Positions 44,828 to 52,705 of a stretch of 64,000 nt of DNA are shown piece after piece. Each line of letters opens with the position of its first letter. Within the stretch, counting starts at the first letter, position 1. This DNA comes from Acinetobacter sp. A47 (GTDB taxonomy: Bacteria > Pseudomonadota > Gammaproteobacteria > Pseudomonadales > Moraxellaceae): positions 1-64,000 of the forward strand of contig NZ_JSUS01000027.1 in assembly GCF_000805455.1 (NCBI RefSeq), in the 5' to 3' direction. The notes below the pieces were generated by a model that was not told where the DNA came from, made no database searches, and saw nothing but the letters and a program-made list of their open reading frames with translations. The translations under genes and the position numbers were made by a program.

Positions 44828-45138
44828 GTATCCTCTTCCTCACAGGCGCTTTTAAAGCGCCTTTTTTTTATGGATGGACAGTCCGGTTTTACATTACACA
44901 GCTGCTTACGATTTTAACCGATCAGTTTAAGTCAAAAGTCATAAATCCACCTACAATCTAAGCGTTTAGGCAGGTTGAACCATAAACTTTGACTTCACAG
45001 TCACTAAGAAATGACCTGCAAAAGCTTGTACCGAACTATAACTTGTTGCACGATTAGCGCTACCAAATGGTGCTCTTGGGCACATTGAACATTGACTAAG
45101 ATTATAACTCTGGTTTAACCAGTATTGAGGAACCCGCT
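44828..45138. other. 311-base gap with terminator and promoter region of ACAD 1
   Basis: No gene found. The left end holds the terminator at 44844; the rest is the upstream region of the acyl-CoA dehydrogenase, with AT-rich stretches and a TATAAC at about 45105. No operator sequence is convincing. Confidence 0.55.
44844..44868 (+). terminator. rho-independent terminator after the lipoprotein gene
   Basis: Stem aggcgctttt / aaagcgcctt (G/C-rich core) followed by TTTTTT. Confidence 0.9.
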
Positions 45139-46941
45139 ATGCCACAATACAAAGCACCCTTACGTGATATGCAGTTCGTATTGCACGAATTATTAAATGC
45201 TGAAGCACATTACGCAAAACTGCCTGCATTTCAAGACACAGTAAGCCGTGAATTGGTTGATCAATATTTAGAAGCAGCGGCTGATTTCTGCGAAAATGAA
45301 CTTTCTCCTTTAAACCAGGTGGGCGACCGTGAAGGCTGTACCTGGAATGACGGCGTGGTGACTACCCCGACAGGCTTTAAAGAAGCGTATCAAAAATATA
45401 TCGAACTCGGTTTCCCGTCACTTTCTGCCGATGAAGAATTCGGTGGTCAGGCATTACCAAACTCTTTAGGCATCGCCATCTCTGAAATGGTCGGTACTGC
45501 AAACTGGTCATGGGGCATGTACCCGGGTCTTTCTCACGGTGCCGTACGTACTTTAGAACACCACGGTTCTGATGAACAGAAGAAAACTTACTTGCCAAAT
45601 CTGGTATCAGGCGTCTGGACAGGTACCATGTGCCTGACCGAATCGCATGCAGGTTCAGACCTGGGCATCATTCGTACCAAGGCAGAACCAAATGCAGATG
45701 GCAGCTATGCCATCTCTGGCGAGAAAATCTTTATCTCTGCCGGTGAGCATGACATGGCTGAGAACATCATCCATATCGTACTTGCTCGTTTACCGGGTGC
45801 GCCAAAAGGAACCAAAGGAATTTCACTGTTCATCGTACCGAAGTTCAATGTCAATGCTGACGGTTCTATCGGCGAGCGTAATGCAGTACGTTGCGGTTCA
45901 ATCGAACACAAAATGGGAATCCATGGTAACGCGACCTGTGTAATTAACTTCGACCAGGCAAAAGGTTACCTGATTGGCCCTGAAAACCGTGGCTTAAACT
46001 GCATGTTCACCTTCATGAACACAGCGCGTATCGGTACTGCGGTTCAAGGCTTGTCTGCATCTGAATCTTCTTTCCAGGGCGCTTTGGCCTATGCGAAAGA
46101 CCGTTTAGCCATGCGTTCTCTTTCTGGCCCGAAAGCACCTGAAAAAGAAGCAGACCCGATTATCGTTCACCCTGCTGTTCGCAACATGCTGTTAACCCAA
46201 AAGTCATTTGCTGAAGGTGGTCGTGCGCTGGTTTACTTACTGGCTCAATATGCAGACATCGTTGAAAAAGGCGAAACCGAAGAAGAACGCAAGTTTGCCG
46301 ACAACATCTTGTCTCTGTTAACTCCAATTGCAAAAGCATTCTTAACTGAAACCGGTTCTGAATCTGCGAAGCACGGTGTACAAGTCTTTGGTGGTCACGG
46401 CTTCATTTCTGAACACGGCATGGAACAGATCGTACGTGATACACGGATCTCTTGCCTGTACGAAGGCACCACCGAAATTCAGGCACTTGACTTGCTCGGT
46501 CGTAAAGTATTGCAAACCCAAGGTGCAATGTTGAAAGACTTCACCAAGATCATCCATAAATTTGTTGAAGCAAACAAAGACAATGCGGCAATGCAAGAGT
46601 TCATTGCACCATTGGCTGCTGCCAACAAGGAATGGGGCGATATCACCATGCAAATTGGTATGCGTGCAATGCAAAATCCGGATGAAGTGGGTGCAGCTGC
46701 AGTTGATTACCTTTACTTCGCTGGCTACGTCACGCTTGCTTACCTGTGGGCACGTATGGCACTTGTTGCGCAAGAGAAACTGGCTGAAGGCAGCACTGAT
46801 GTAGACTTCTACAATGCAAAAATCACCACTGCCCGCTTCTACTTCAAGAAGATCCTGCCACGTATCCGTTCTCACGTAGACGTGCTTTCAACTGGCGTTG
46901 CGCCATTGTTTGAACTTGATGCGGAACACTTTGCTTTCTAA
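45139..46941 (+). CDS. long-form acyl-CoA dehydrogenase (DmdC-like), copy 1
   Basis: A 600-residue flavoprotein of the long ACAD group (DmdC/FadE5 size, with an extra C-terminal domain), not the usual 380-residue type. It begins 'MPQYKAPLRDMQFVLHELLN', as these do. FAD/substrate motifs are 'TMCLTESHAGSDLGIIRTKA', 'YAISGEKIFISAGEHDMA' and 'FGGHGFISEHGMEQIVRDTR', with the catalytic base Glu442 in 'YEGTTEIQALDLLGRKV'. It oxidises acyl-CoA to the 2,3-enoyl-CoA, passing electrons to ETF. A close paralogue follows 163 bases downstream, after a terminator. Confidence 0.92.
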   Translation: MPQYKAPLRDMQFVLHELLNAEAHYAKLPAFQDTVSRELVDQYLEAAADFCENELSPLNQVGDREGCTWNDGVVTTPTGFKEAYQKYIELGFPSLSADEEFGGQALPNSLGIAISEMVGTANWSWGMYPGLSHGAVRTLEHHGSDEQKKTYLPNLVSGVWTGTMCLTESHAGSDLGIIRTKAEPNADGSYAISGEKIFISAGEHDMAENIIHIVLARLPGAPKGTKGISLFIVPKFNVNADGSIGERNAVRCGSIEHKMGIHGNATCVINFDQAKGYLIGPENRGLNCMFTFMNTARIGTAVQGLSASESSFQGALAYAKDRLAMRSLSGPKAPEKEADPIIVHPAVRNMLLTQKSFAEGGRALVYLLAQYADIVEKGETEEERKFADNILSLLTPIAKAFLTETGSESAKHGVQVFGGHGFISEHGMEQIVRDTRISCLYEGTTEIQALDLLGRKVLQTQGAMLKDFTKIIHKFVEANKDNAAMQEFIAPLAAANKEWGDITMQIGMRAMQNPDEVGAAAVDYLYFAGYVTLAYLWARMALVAQEKLAEGSTDVDFYNAKITTARFYFKKILPRIRSHVDVLSTGVAPLFELDAEHFAF

Positions 46942-46975
46942 ACATAGTTTAGAATCAGATGCAACGTTCATCACA

Positions 46976-47011
46976 GAAAAAGGACTGGTCAGTTTTGACC
47001 GTCCTTTTTTT
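46976..47011 (+). terminator. rho-independent terminator between the two ACADs
   Basis: aaaaaggac-t-ggtca / tgacc-gtcctttttt with a four-base loop, followed by a long T-run. Confidence 0.9.
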
Positions 47012-47103
47012 GTTTAATCAATGCTAAATTGATACGATTCAATTTATTTGTTCGTTTTATTTGGTCACTTTGCACATCCTGATGTGCTTAAAAAGGAACG
47101 ATT

Positions 47104-48885
47104 ATGCCAATTTACAATGCTCCTCTAGCAGACATGAAATTCATCTTGAATGATGTATTTAAAGCAGAACAATTTTGGCAGGCTAATGAGAAGCTGGCTC
47201 ATGTGGACGCTGCAACAGCTGAAGCAATTTTAGAAGAAATGGCAAAGTTTGCCCAAAACGTGACACATCCGTTAAACCGTACGGGTGATGAAGAAGGTGC
47301 ACGTTGGGAAAATGGCGAAGTATTTACACCAGCAGGTTTTAAAGAAGCTTTCCGTCAATATGCTGAAGGCGGCTGGATTGGCTTAGGTGCAGACGAAGAA
47401 TGGGGCGGTCAGGGCATGCCGAAAATGCTGACCGTGCTGTCTGATGAAATGCTATTCGCAACCAACCCGTCATTCATGCTCTACCCGCTGCTTTCTGTAG
47501 GTGCAGGTATGGCCTTAAACAGCTATGCATCTCAAGAGCAAAAAGAAACCTATTTACCAAAAATCTATTCGGGTGAATGGTCAGGTACCATGTGCCTCAC
47601 CGAGCCACATGCAGGTACAGACCTCGGTATTATCAAAACCAAGGCTGAACGTAACGACGATGGTAGCTATAACATTACCGGTACGAAAATCTTCATTACT
47701 GGCGGTGATAACGATCTCGCTGAGAACATCATTCACTTGGTTCTTGCGAAAACCCCTGATGCACCTGCAGGTTCACGTGGTATTTCGTTATTTATCGTAC
47801 CGAAATTCTTGGTGAATGAAGATGGCTCTTTGGGCGAGCGTAACCCGGTAGGGCCAGGTTCAATCGAACACAAGATGGGGATCAAGGCATCTGCGACTTG
47901 CGTCATGAACTTTGACGGCGCCAAAGGTTATCTAGTCGGTAAAGAGAACGAAGGCCTTGCTGCCATGTTCGTGATGATGAACTACGAACGCTTGTCGATG
48001 GGTATCCAAGGTCTCGGTGCTTCTGAATTTGCATATCAAAATGCAGCACAATATGCGACTGACCGCCTGCAGGGCCGTAGCGCATCTGGTGCTCAATCGC
48101 CAAACAAGCCGGCAGACAGCATTTTGGTACACGGTGATGTACGTCGTATGTTGCTCAATGTACGTGCCAACAACGAAGCCTCTCGTGCGTTTGCAGTCTA
48201 TGTGGGTCAACAGCTCGACATCACCAAGTTCTCAACTGATGCCGAAGCGGTGAAGAAAGCCAACGATCGCGTTGCACTGTTAACACCAATTGCAAAAGCG
48301 TACCTCACAGACACGGCGTTCCAGGCAACCTTGGATGCACAAATGGTGTTTGGTGGGCATGGTTATATCCGTGAATGGGGCATGGAACAATGTATCCGTG
48401 ATCTTCGTATTGCTCAAATTTACGAAGGCACCAACGGTGTTCAGTCGCAAGACCTGATTGGCCGTAAGACCATTAAATGTGGTGGCGCGTTCATTGCAGA
48501 ATATATCGCTGAAATCCGTGACTTTGCCAATAACCTGGATACCGACCTGAACTTCATTAAGGATGCAACTCTAGATGCTGCAACTGAAATTGAAGCCATC
48601 ACCCAGTTCATTATTGAGCAAGCAGCTGAAAATGCAGAATTCCCGAACTCTGCTGCCGTTGACTACTTACATGCAGTCGGCTTACTCAGCTTTGCCTATA
48701 TGTTTGCAAAAATCGCTGCTGCGGCAAAAGACAAGTCAGGCGACTTCTATCAAAACAAACTTGCCTTGACGCAATACTTTGTTGATCGTATCTTGCCAGA
48801 GCTGGATACCCGTCTGGCCAAGATCAAGGCCGGTTCTGACCTGATCATGAACTTCAGCGAAGATTACTTTACCAATCAGGCTTAA
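47104..48885 (+). CDS. long-form acyl-CoA dehydrogenase (DmdC-like), copy 2
   Basis: A 593-residue paralogue of the preceding gene, beginning 'MPIYNAPLADMKFILNDVFK'. It keeps the same motifs: 'TMCLTEPHAGTDLGIIKTKA', 'ITGTKIFITGGDNDLAENII', 'FGGHGYIREWGMEQCIRDLR' and catalytic Glu441 in 'YEGTNGVQSQDLIGRK'. The differences near the catalytic Glu (TTEIQ against TNGVQ) and in the C-terminal domain suggest distinct acyl chain preferences. It is separated from copy 1 by a terminator, so the two can be regulated apart. Strong terminator after the stop. Confidence 0.92.
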   Translation: MPIYNAPLADMKFILNDVFKAEQFWQANEKLAHVDAATAEAILEEMAKFAQNVTHPLNRTGDEEGARWENGEVFTPAGFKEAFRQYAEGGWIGLGADEEWGGQGMPKMLTVLSDEMLFATNPSFMLYPLLSVGAGMALNSYASQEQKETYLPKIYSGEWSGTMCLTEPHAGTDLGIIKTKAERNDDGSYNITGTKIFITGGDNDLAENIIHLVLAKTPDAPAGSRGISLFIVPKFLVNEDGSLGERNPVGPGSIEHKMGIKASATCVMNFDGAKGYLVGKENEGLAAMFVMMNYERLSMGIQGLGASEFAYQNAAQYATDRLQGRSASGAQSPNKPADSILVHGDVRRMLLNVRANNEASRAFAVYVGQQLDITKFSTDAEAVKKANDRVALLTPIAKAYLTDTAFQATLDAQMVFGGHGYIREWGMEQCIRDLRIAQIYEGTNGVQSQDLIGRKTIKCGGAFIAEYIAEIRDFANNLDTDLNFIKDATLDAATEIEAITQFIIEQAAENAEFPNSAAVDYLHAVGLLSFAYMFAKIAAAAKDKSGDFYQNKLALTQYFVDRILPELDTRLAKIKAGSDLIMNFSEDYFTNQA

Positions 48886-48900
48886 CCCAGATTTAATCCA

Positions 48901-48935
48901 AAAACTGCCTCAATCCAGGTTGAGGCAGTTTTTTT
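48901..48935 (+). terminator. rho-independent terminator after ACAD 2
   Basis: aaaactgcctcaa / ttgaggcagttttttt with a six-base loop. Confidence 0.93.
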
Positions 48936-49004
48936 ATGTCTATAATAAAATCAGCATAAAACTTGCATATTATTCCACGCATCATGTTGAGCAGATAAAT
49001 CGCC

Positions 49005-49502
49005 ATGTCGAATCCCAAAGAGAAACTTGAAGGCTTACCCCGTTTACTTGACCGTTTTGGGCACTATGCGGTTGAAGCCTTTCATTATTTAGCCCTGTTT
49101 ATTATCGGCTGTATGATTGCATGGTCCGCCGTACATACCGTGATTGAAATCCTGACGGTTAAACAGTACGCCACCATTGATGACATTTTGCTGCTGTTTA
49201 TCTATCTGGAACTAGGCGCCATGGTCGGGATTTATTTCAAGACCAACCATATGCCGGTGCGCTTTCTGATTTATGTCGCCATTACCGCACTGACCCGTCT
49301 ACTGATTGCCGATATTCAGCATAACCATAAAGCCTCCATGGATCTGGTGATTACCACAGGCTCTATTCTGATCTTGGCGATTGCAATTTTGATTGTACGT
49401 TTTGCGTCATGGAACTACCCTTCCGTGATTCGCGGGAAAGATCAGGAACAGCAACTACCGGCCCACAAGACACCCCGGCCACAAGATGATGAACTGGCAT
49501 GA
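49005..49502 (+). CDS. PsiE-family phosphate-starvation-inducible membrane protein
   Basis: A 165-residue membrane protein with four predicted helices ('YLALFIIGCMIAWSAVHTVI', 'IDDILLLFIYLELGAMVGIY', 'VRFLIYVAITALTRLLIADI', 'TTGSILILAIAILIVRFASW'). The PsiE signature is 'LLLFIYLELGAMVGIYFKTN' with 'HMPVRFLIYVAITALTR'. E. coli psiE is induced by phosphate starvation; function remains unclear. The polar C-terminal tail (about residues 143-165) is cytosolic. It ends in a bidirectional terminator facing the RcnB-like gene. Confidence 0.86.
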   Translation: MSNPKEKLEGLPRLLDRFGHYAVEAFHYLALFIIGCMIAWSAVHTVIEILTVKQYATIDDILLLFIYLELGAMVGIYFKTNHMPVRFLIYVAITALTRLLIADIQHNHKASMDLVITTGSILILAIAILIVRFASWNYPSVIRGKDQEQQLPAHKTPRPQDDELA

Positions 49503-49503
49503 A

Positions 49504-49533
49504 TAAAAAAAGCAGGCTGATTGCCTGCTTTTT
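49504..49533. terminator. bidirectional rho-independent terminator
   Basis: aaaaaaagcaggc / gcctgcttttt with a five-base loop between convergent genes. Confidence 0.9.
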
Positions 49534-49544
49534 GATTCCCCTGT

Positions 49545-49916
49545 TTAAGCCACTCTAAATACACGATATTTAGAGTCGACCAAGACATATTTACCTTGTA
49601 CCTGCATCCAGTGATAACCACGTGGCGGCTCATATAGACGATGGTAGCGATAATTGGAGATCACATAACGGTTACTGCGATATTCTGAAGGTAAACGTTC
49701 GCCCCGTTTAAAATTGATCCGCTGCCCATAATGATTGCCACGGTCGCCATTCGACCAGCGTGGTTGTTCGCGATGATCATGTCGATGGTCATAACGGTCA
49801 TAGCGATAATCATAGCGGTCTTTATGATCATGATTCCAACGGTTTGAATCTGCCATGGCAGAAGCAGACATGCCTAACATTAAGGTTGATACCAACAATA
49901 CTGCTGTCTTTTTCAT
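49545..49916 (-). CDS. RcnB-family periplasmic protein 1
   Basis: A 123-residue protein, started at the ATG at 49914-49916 with GAGGA seven bases upstream. Signal peptide (cleavage near 'SASAMADS'), then a very Arg/Tyr/His/Asp-rich stretch ('KDRYDYRYDRYDHRHDHREQ'), and the RcnB-type fold 'RGERLPSEYRSNRYVISNYR', 'PPRGYHWMQVQGKYVLVDSK'. RcnB of E. coli is a periplasmic protein that modulates nickel/cobalt homeostasis, but most family members are untested. The His/Asp-rich stretch could bind metal. A second RcnB-like gene lies 150 bases away on the same strand. Confidence 0.84.
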   Translation of the reverse strand: MKKTAVLLVSTLMLGMSASAMADSNRWNHDHKDRYDYRYDRYDHRHDHREQPRWSNGDRGNHYGQRINFKRGERLPSEYRSNRYVISNYRYHRLYEPPRGYHWMQVQGKYVLVDSKYRVFRVA

Positions 49917-50068
49917 TGTTTGATCCTCGGTTTTTCGATCTGAAACCAGATTAAGAAAAACTCTGGGAGAAAGCATGAACAAAACCCGCGACATTGCAAA
50001 GCTTTGTAATGAATGGCAAGAAATTATGGAGAAGCCAGTCTATACCGGACTTTAACCTTCATTTAAGA

Positions 50069-50560
50069 TCAGCGAATGATCTCAATGGTAAAGTTATCGT
50101 CGGTTACCAGCAGATAACGCCCGTCAATCATGACCCAGTGCCGACCGCGAGGCGGTTCACGCAACGAATAATCCCCCCAATCCCGCAGCACGTAACGCTC
50201 GCTACGGAACTCGCCCGGTAACGCATTGCCCACCACAAAAGACTCGCGGCGATAGCTCCGCTCATATTGTGTGTCTGGATAATATTCGACACGAACACCC
50301 GGCCGGTGATGCGAATGCGGATAATCTTTATATTGATAGGGCTGATAATAATAGCCTTTCGGTGGCGCTGCCGGTGTAGCACGCTGATTCGAGAACGCAA
50401 ACGGATCTTGCGCAGGCGGCGGATAGGCCGGCCTCTGCTGATGATAAGAACGGCGCTCTACCCCGCTATAACCACCCCACGCATTGTCGGCATGGCTCAT
50501 CACCGGGAGACCGCCAAGCAGGCCGACTAAGCCATAGATATAAAGTTTAGTGTGCTGCAT
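50069..50560 (-). CDS. RcnB-family periplasmic protein 2
   Basis: A 163-residue protein; the second of two adjacent ATGs (50558-50560) has GGAG at a better distance than the first (50563). Signal peptide, a Pro/Tyr/Gln-rich linker, then the RcnB fold: 'FVVGNALPGEFRSERYVLRD', 'LREPPRGRHWVMIDGRYLLV'. It shares the LP-E-R.--RYV and PPRG-HW pattern with the gene at 49545, so they are paralogues in tandem. Function unknown; periplasmic. Confidence 0.83.
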   Translation of the reverse strand: MQHTKLYIYGLVGLLGGLPVMSHADNAWGGYSGVERRSYHQQRPAYPPPAQDPFAFSNQRATPAAPPKGYYYQPYQYKDYPHSHHRPGVRVEYYPDTQYERSYRRESFVVGNALPGEFRSERYVLRDWGDYSLREPPRGRHWVMIDGRYLLVTDDNFTIEIIR

Positions 50561-50729
50561 CATGCTCTCCCAAACCCAGAATATGTTTTCATTTTAGAAT
50601 AAAAAACGGGTGCTACGGTGATCATCCTATTTTTTCCGATTAACTGCTTAATTGCATGGATAGAACGCAGCTAGCAGTAGCTTGGCGTAGATATGTTAGA
50701 ATCTGTTTTTTGGTTTTGAGGCAACATCT

Positions 50730-51176
50730 GTGGCTGAAATGAATTTTGATCGTCTCTATCAATTTTTCTGTAAAGTGCCGAGCATACAAGAATCCCGCAT
50801 TGTCGCGCATGGTGCAGATGGCCAGCATGCCTGGTGGTTTAAATTCAATATTGATGTTGAGCATCCGCTAGCCTGGCAAACAGTGCAGGAACTTGGACAT
50901 GTCCTCAATTATTTATCCACCAATGAACGTTTACCGACCCAGTTTTTCCCGGTATCACCACCGCCCTATATGAACGGTGAAGCCAAAGATTTTCTGGCCT
51001 GGGTGATCCAGTGTAATCATCCTGAATTTAGCCCGGATGTGGTTTGTGACTGGCTAGAGGCGCGCTTACCGAATCCGGTCGATGATGAAAGCCAGTGGAA
51101 AATCAAAACCGATTTAAGTGAACTGGAGCAAATGGCCGATAAAGATCTGGATCAGCTGATTCCACCGAGTCCTTAA
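50730..51176 (+). CDS. conserved hypothetical protein
   Basis: A 148-residue cytosolic protein starting at GTG 50730 (GAGG eight bases upstream; ATG 50739 is an alternative). Notable parts are 'AHGADGQHAWWFKFNIDVEH', 'LPTQFFPVSPPPYMNGEAKD' and an acidic C-terminus with 'ELEQMADKDLDQLIPP'. No signal peptide or membrane helix. I recognise no domain; similar proteins may occur only in Acinetobacter and relatives. It ends before a 13-base inverted repeat shared with the convergent Sel1 gene. Confidence 0.7.
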   Translation: MAEMNFDRLYQFFCKVPSIQESRIVAHGADGQHAWWFKFNIDVEHPLAWQTVQELGHVLNYLSTNERLPTQFFPVSPPPYMNGEAKDFLAWVIQCNHPEFSPDVVCDWLEARLPNPVDDESQWKIKTDLSELEQMADKDLDQLIPPSP

Positions 51177-51193
51177 ACATTTTTAACAACACG

Positions 51194-51238
51194 CTTCTCT
51201 TTAACTGAATGCAATGCCTTGTAAAAGTTAAAGAGAAG
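51194..51238. terminator. bidirectional inverted repeat between convergent genes
   Basis: Thirteen-base perfect arms (cttctctttaact / agttaaagagaag) around a 19-base loop, between the hypothetical gene and the Sel1 gene. It is A/T-rich but long enough to act as a terminator both ways. Confidence 0.65.
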
Positions 51239-51239
51239 T

Positions 51240-52604
51240 TTATTTAAGCCAATTTTTTATGCCAGAGATCAGCCGCTGTCTTAATTTTGGCTGTTCTGCA
51301 TTTTCATCAAAAAGAGCTGCTATTTGCGGTTGTACCTGTGCCTCATAGTGCTCTGCTGCAGCCGGGACAGCCAGCGAAAAAATCCGGTCCCAATGACTGC
51401 TTAACTGCAAGTTTAATTGTAACTTATCAGCCAGTTGGTGATTCTCCTGAATCCCAAAACCTCCCCGTAAAGCGACCACTAAAACCTTTTTTACACTCTG
51501 ATCAACGCTGCCATACTGAAGTGCCAGTTCTGCCCACTGCGCCTGTTCATGCTGTTCCGTTAAAGCCACCAGCCATTCAATGGCTTCAAGGCAACCGAAT
51601 TCAGCCGCTTGTTTAAAATAATGCTTTGCCTGTTCAGGTTGATCTTCTGTGTAATAGCGTCCTTTTTCATACAAGGCCTGTGCATGTTTATGTTCAGCGG
51701 CCAAAGTAAAATAGTGCTCAATTTCTTCAAACTCAGCATCACTGAGATCTGTTTTTCGGTCCAGCTCATAAGCATAGGCATACATTGCAACCGGATGCTT
51801 CAATGCTGCTGCGGTTTTGAGGTAGTCCACATAAGTTTCGGTCATTCTCGACAATTGCAGCCATGCATCCGCAGCTCCCCGGTCAGCCTGTTGTTGATAA
51901 AAAAGCTGTCGCCACTGCCACAATTGCGCCCTATTTTGTTCCGAAATATAATCAGATACATCACTGCGAAGAAATTCAACAATTTTCTGGATCTGGCCTT
52001 GTTGTAAAGCGTGCTCCAGTTCCCGCATCAGATCGTGCTGTGCGCGCTCGAAATGAGTGCTCCATGTCTCGGCATCATACAGCCCCAGTTGCTGTAATTC
52101 CTCATCATCACATTGTGACAGATACAAACTGGCACTCAATTTTTCTCCTTGCTGCCACGCCTGATACAGATAAGGTATGGTCTCGAGATCTGGATAAGAA
52201 ACCCCGTGTTTACCTTTGATGAGTAGTGCCTGAGTATTTCCCTGGGCAATTAATTGATCGGTGATCTGCTGTAATTCGTCATGCAGTTGATCAATATCAT
52301 CTTCATCATAGTATGTGGTATTAAAAATTAGCCTTTGCCCTCGCATCAGGGAAAAAAGCATGATGATCGCTTGGGTATGACCTAAACGGGCAGCGCGTAG
52401 CAGATATTGGTCCCGATAATACAGATTAAGAGGCAACATGCAGTCACCTCGATCATGGTCATAAAACAGGGCAAGTTCAAAGAATGCGTGTGGTTGTTGC
52501 TGCTCAGCCAACACCTTGAATAATTCAATGGCCTGAACGGTATCAATCAGAACCTCTTGATTACCGTAGCTAAATGCCAGGGCCTGTTCTAATGTTGCAG
52601 TCAT
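51240..52604 (-). CDS. Sel1-like repeat / TPR-type protein
   Basis: A 454-residue soluble helical protein built of Sel1-like repeats; clear units are 'ALFYDHDRGDCMLPLN', 'YEKGRYYTEDQPEQAKHYFK' with 'QAAEFGCLEAIEWL', and 'DAWLQLSRMTETYVDYLKTA'. No signal peptide or catalytic motif. Sel1 repeats mediate protein contacts. It is downstream of the phospholipase D gene on the same strand, with a large palindrome (52640-52672) in the spacer, so cotranscription is uncertain. Confidence 0.8.
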   Translation of the reverse strand: MTATLEQALAFSYGNQEVLIDTVQAIELFKVLAEQQQPHAFFELALFYDHDRGDCMLPLNLYYRDQYLLRAARLGHTQAIIMLFSLMRGQRLIFNTTYYDEDDIDQLHDELQQITDQLIAQGNTQALLIKGKHGVSYPDLETIPYLYQAWQQGEKLSASLYLSQCDDEELQQLGLYDAETWSTHFERAQHDLMRELEHALQQGQIQKIVEFLRSDVSDYISEQNRAQLWQWRQLFYQQQADRGAADAWLQLSRMTETYVDYLKTAAALKHPVAMYAYAYELDRKTDLSDAEFEEIEHYFTLAAEHKHAQALYEKGRYYTEDQPEQAKHYFKQAAEFGCLEAIEWLVALTEQHEQAQWAELALQYGSVDQSVKKVLVVALRGGFGIQENHQLADKLQLNLQLSSHWDRIFSLAVPAAAEHYEAQVQPQIAALFDENAEQPKLRQRLISGIKNWLK

Positions 52605-52639
52605 TTATTGTTATCCGGTTTTTATCTTATCTAGCTATT

Positions 52640-52672
52640 GAATACATTCATATTCAGCATATGAATGTATTC
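52640..52672. repeat. 14-base-arm palindrome upstream of the Sel1 gene
   Basis: gaatacattcatat / atatgaatgtattc, perfect, with a five-base spacer (tcagc), in the 101-base gap between the phospholipase D stop and the Sel1 start codon. It has no adjacent U-run, so it is more like an operator or a stable mRNA hairpin than a terminator. Confidence 0.6.
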
Positions 52673-52705
52673 AGAAGCTTCCTATCAGCTTAAATGTAGC
52701 GCCAA

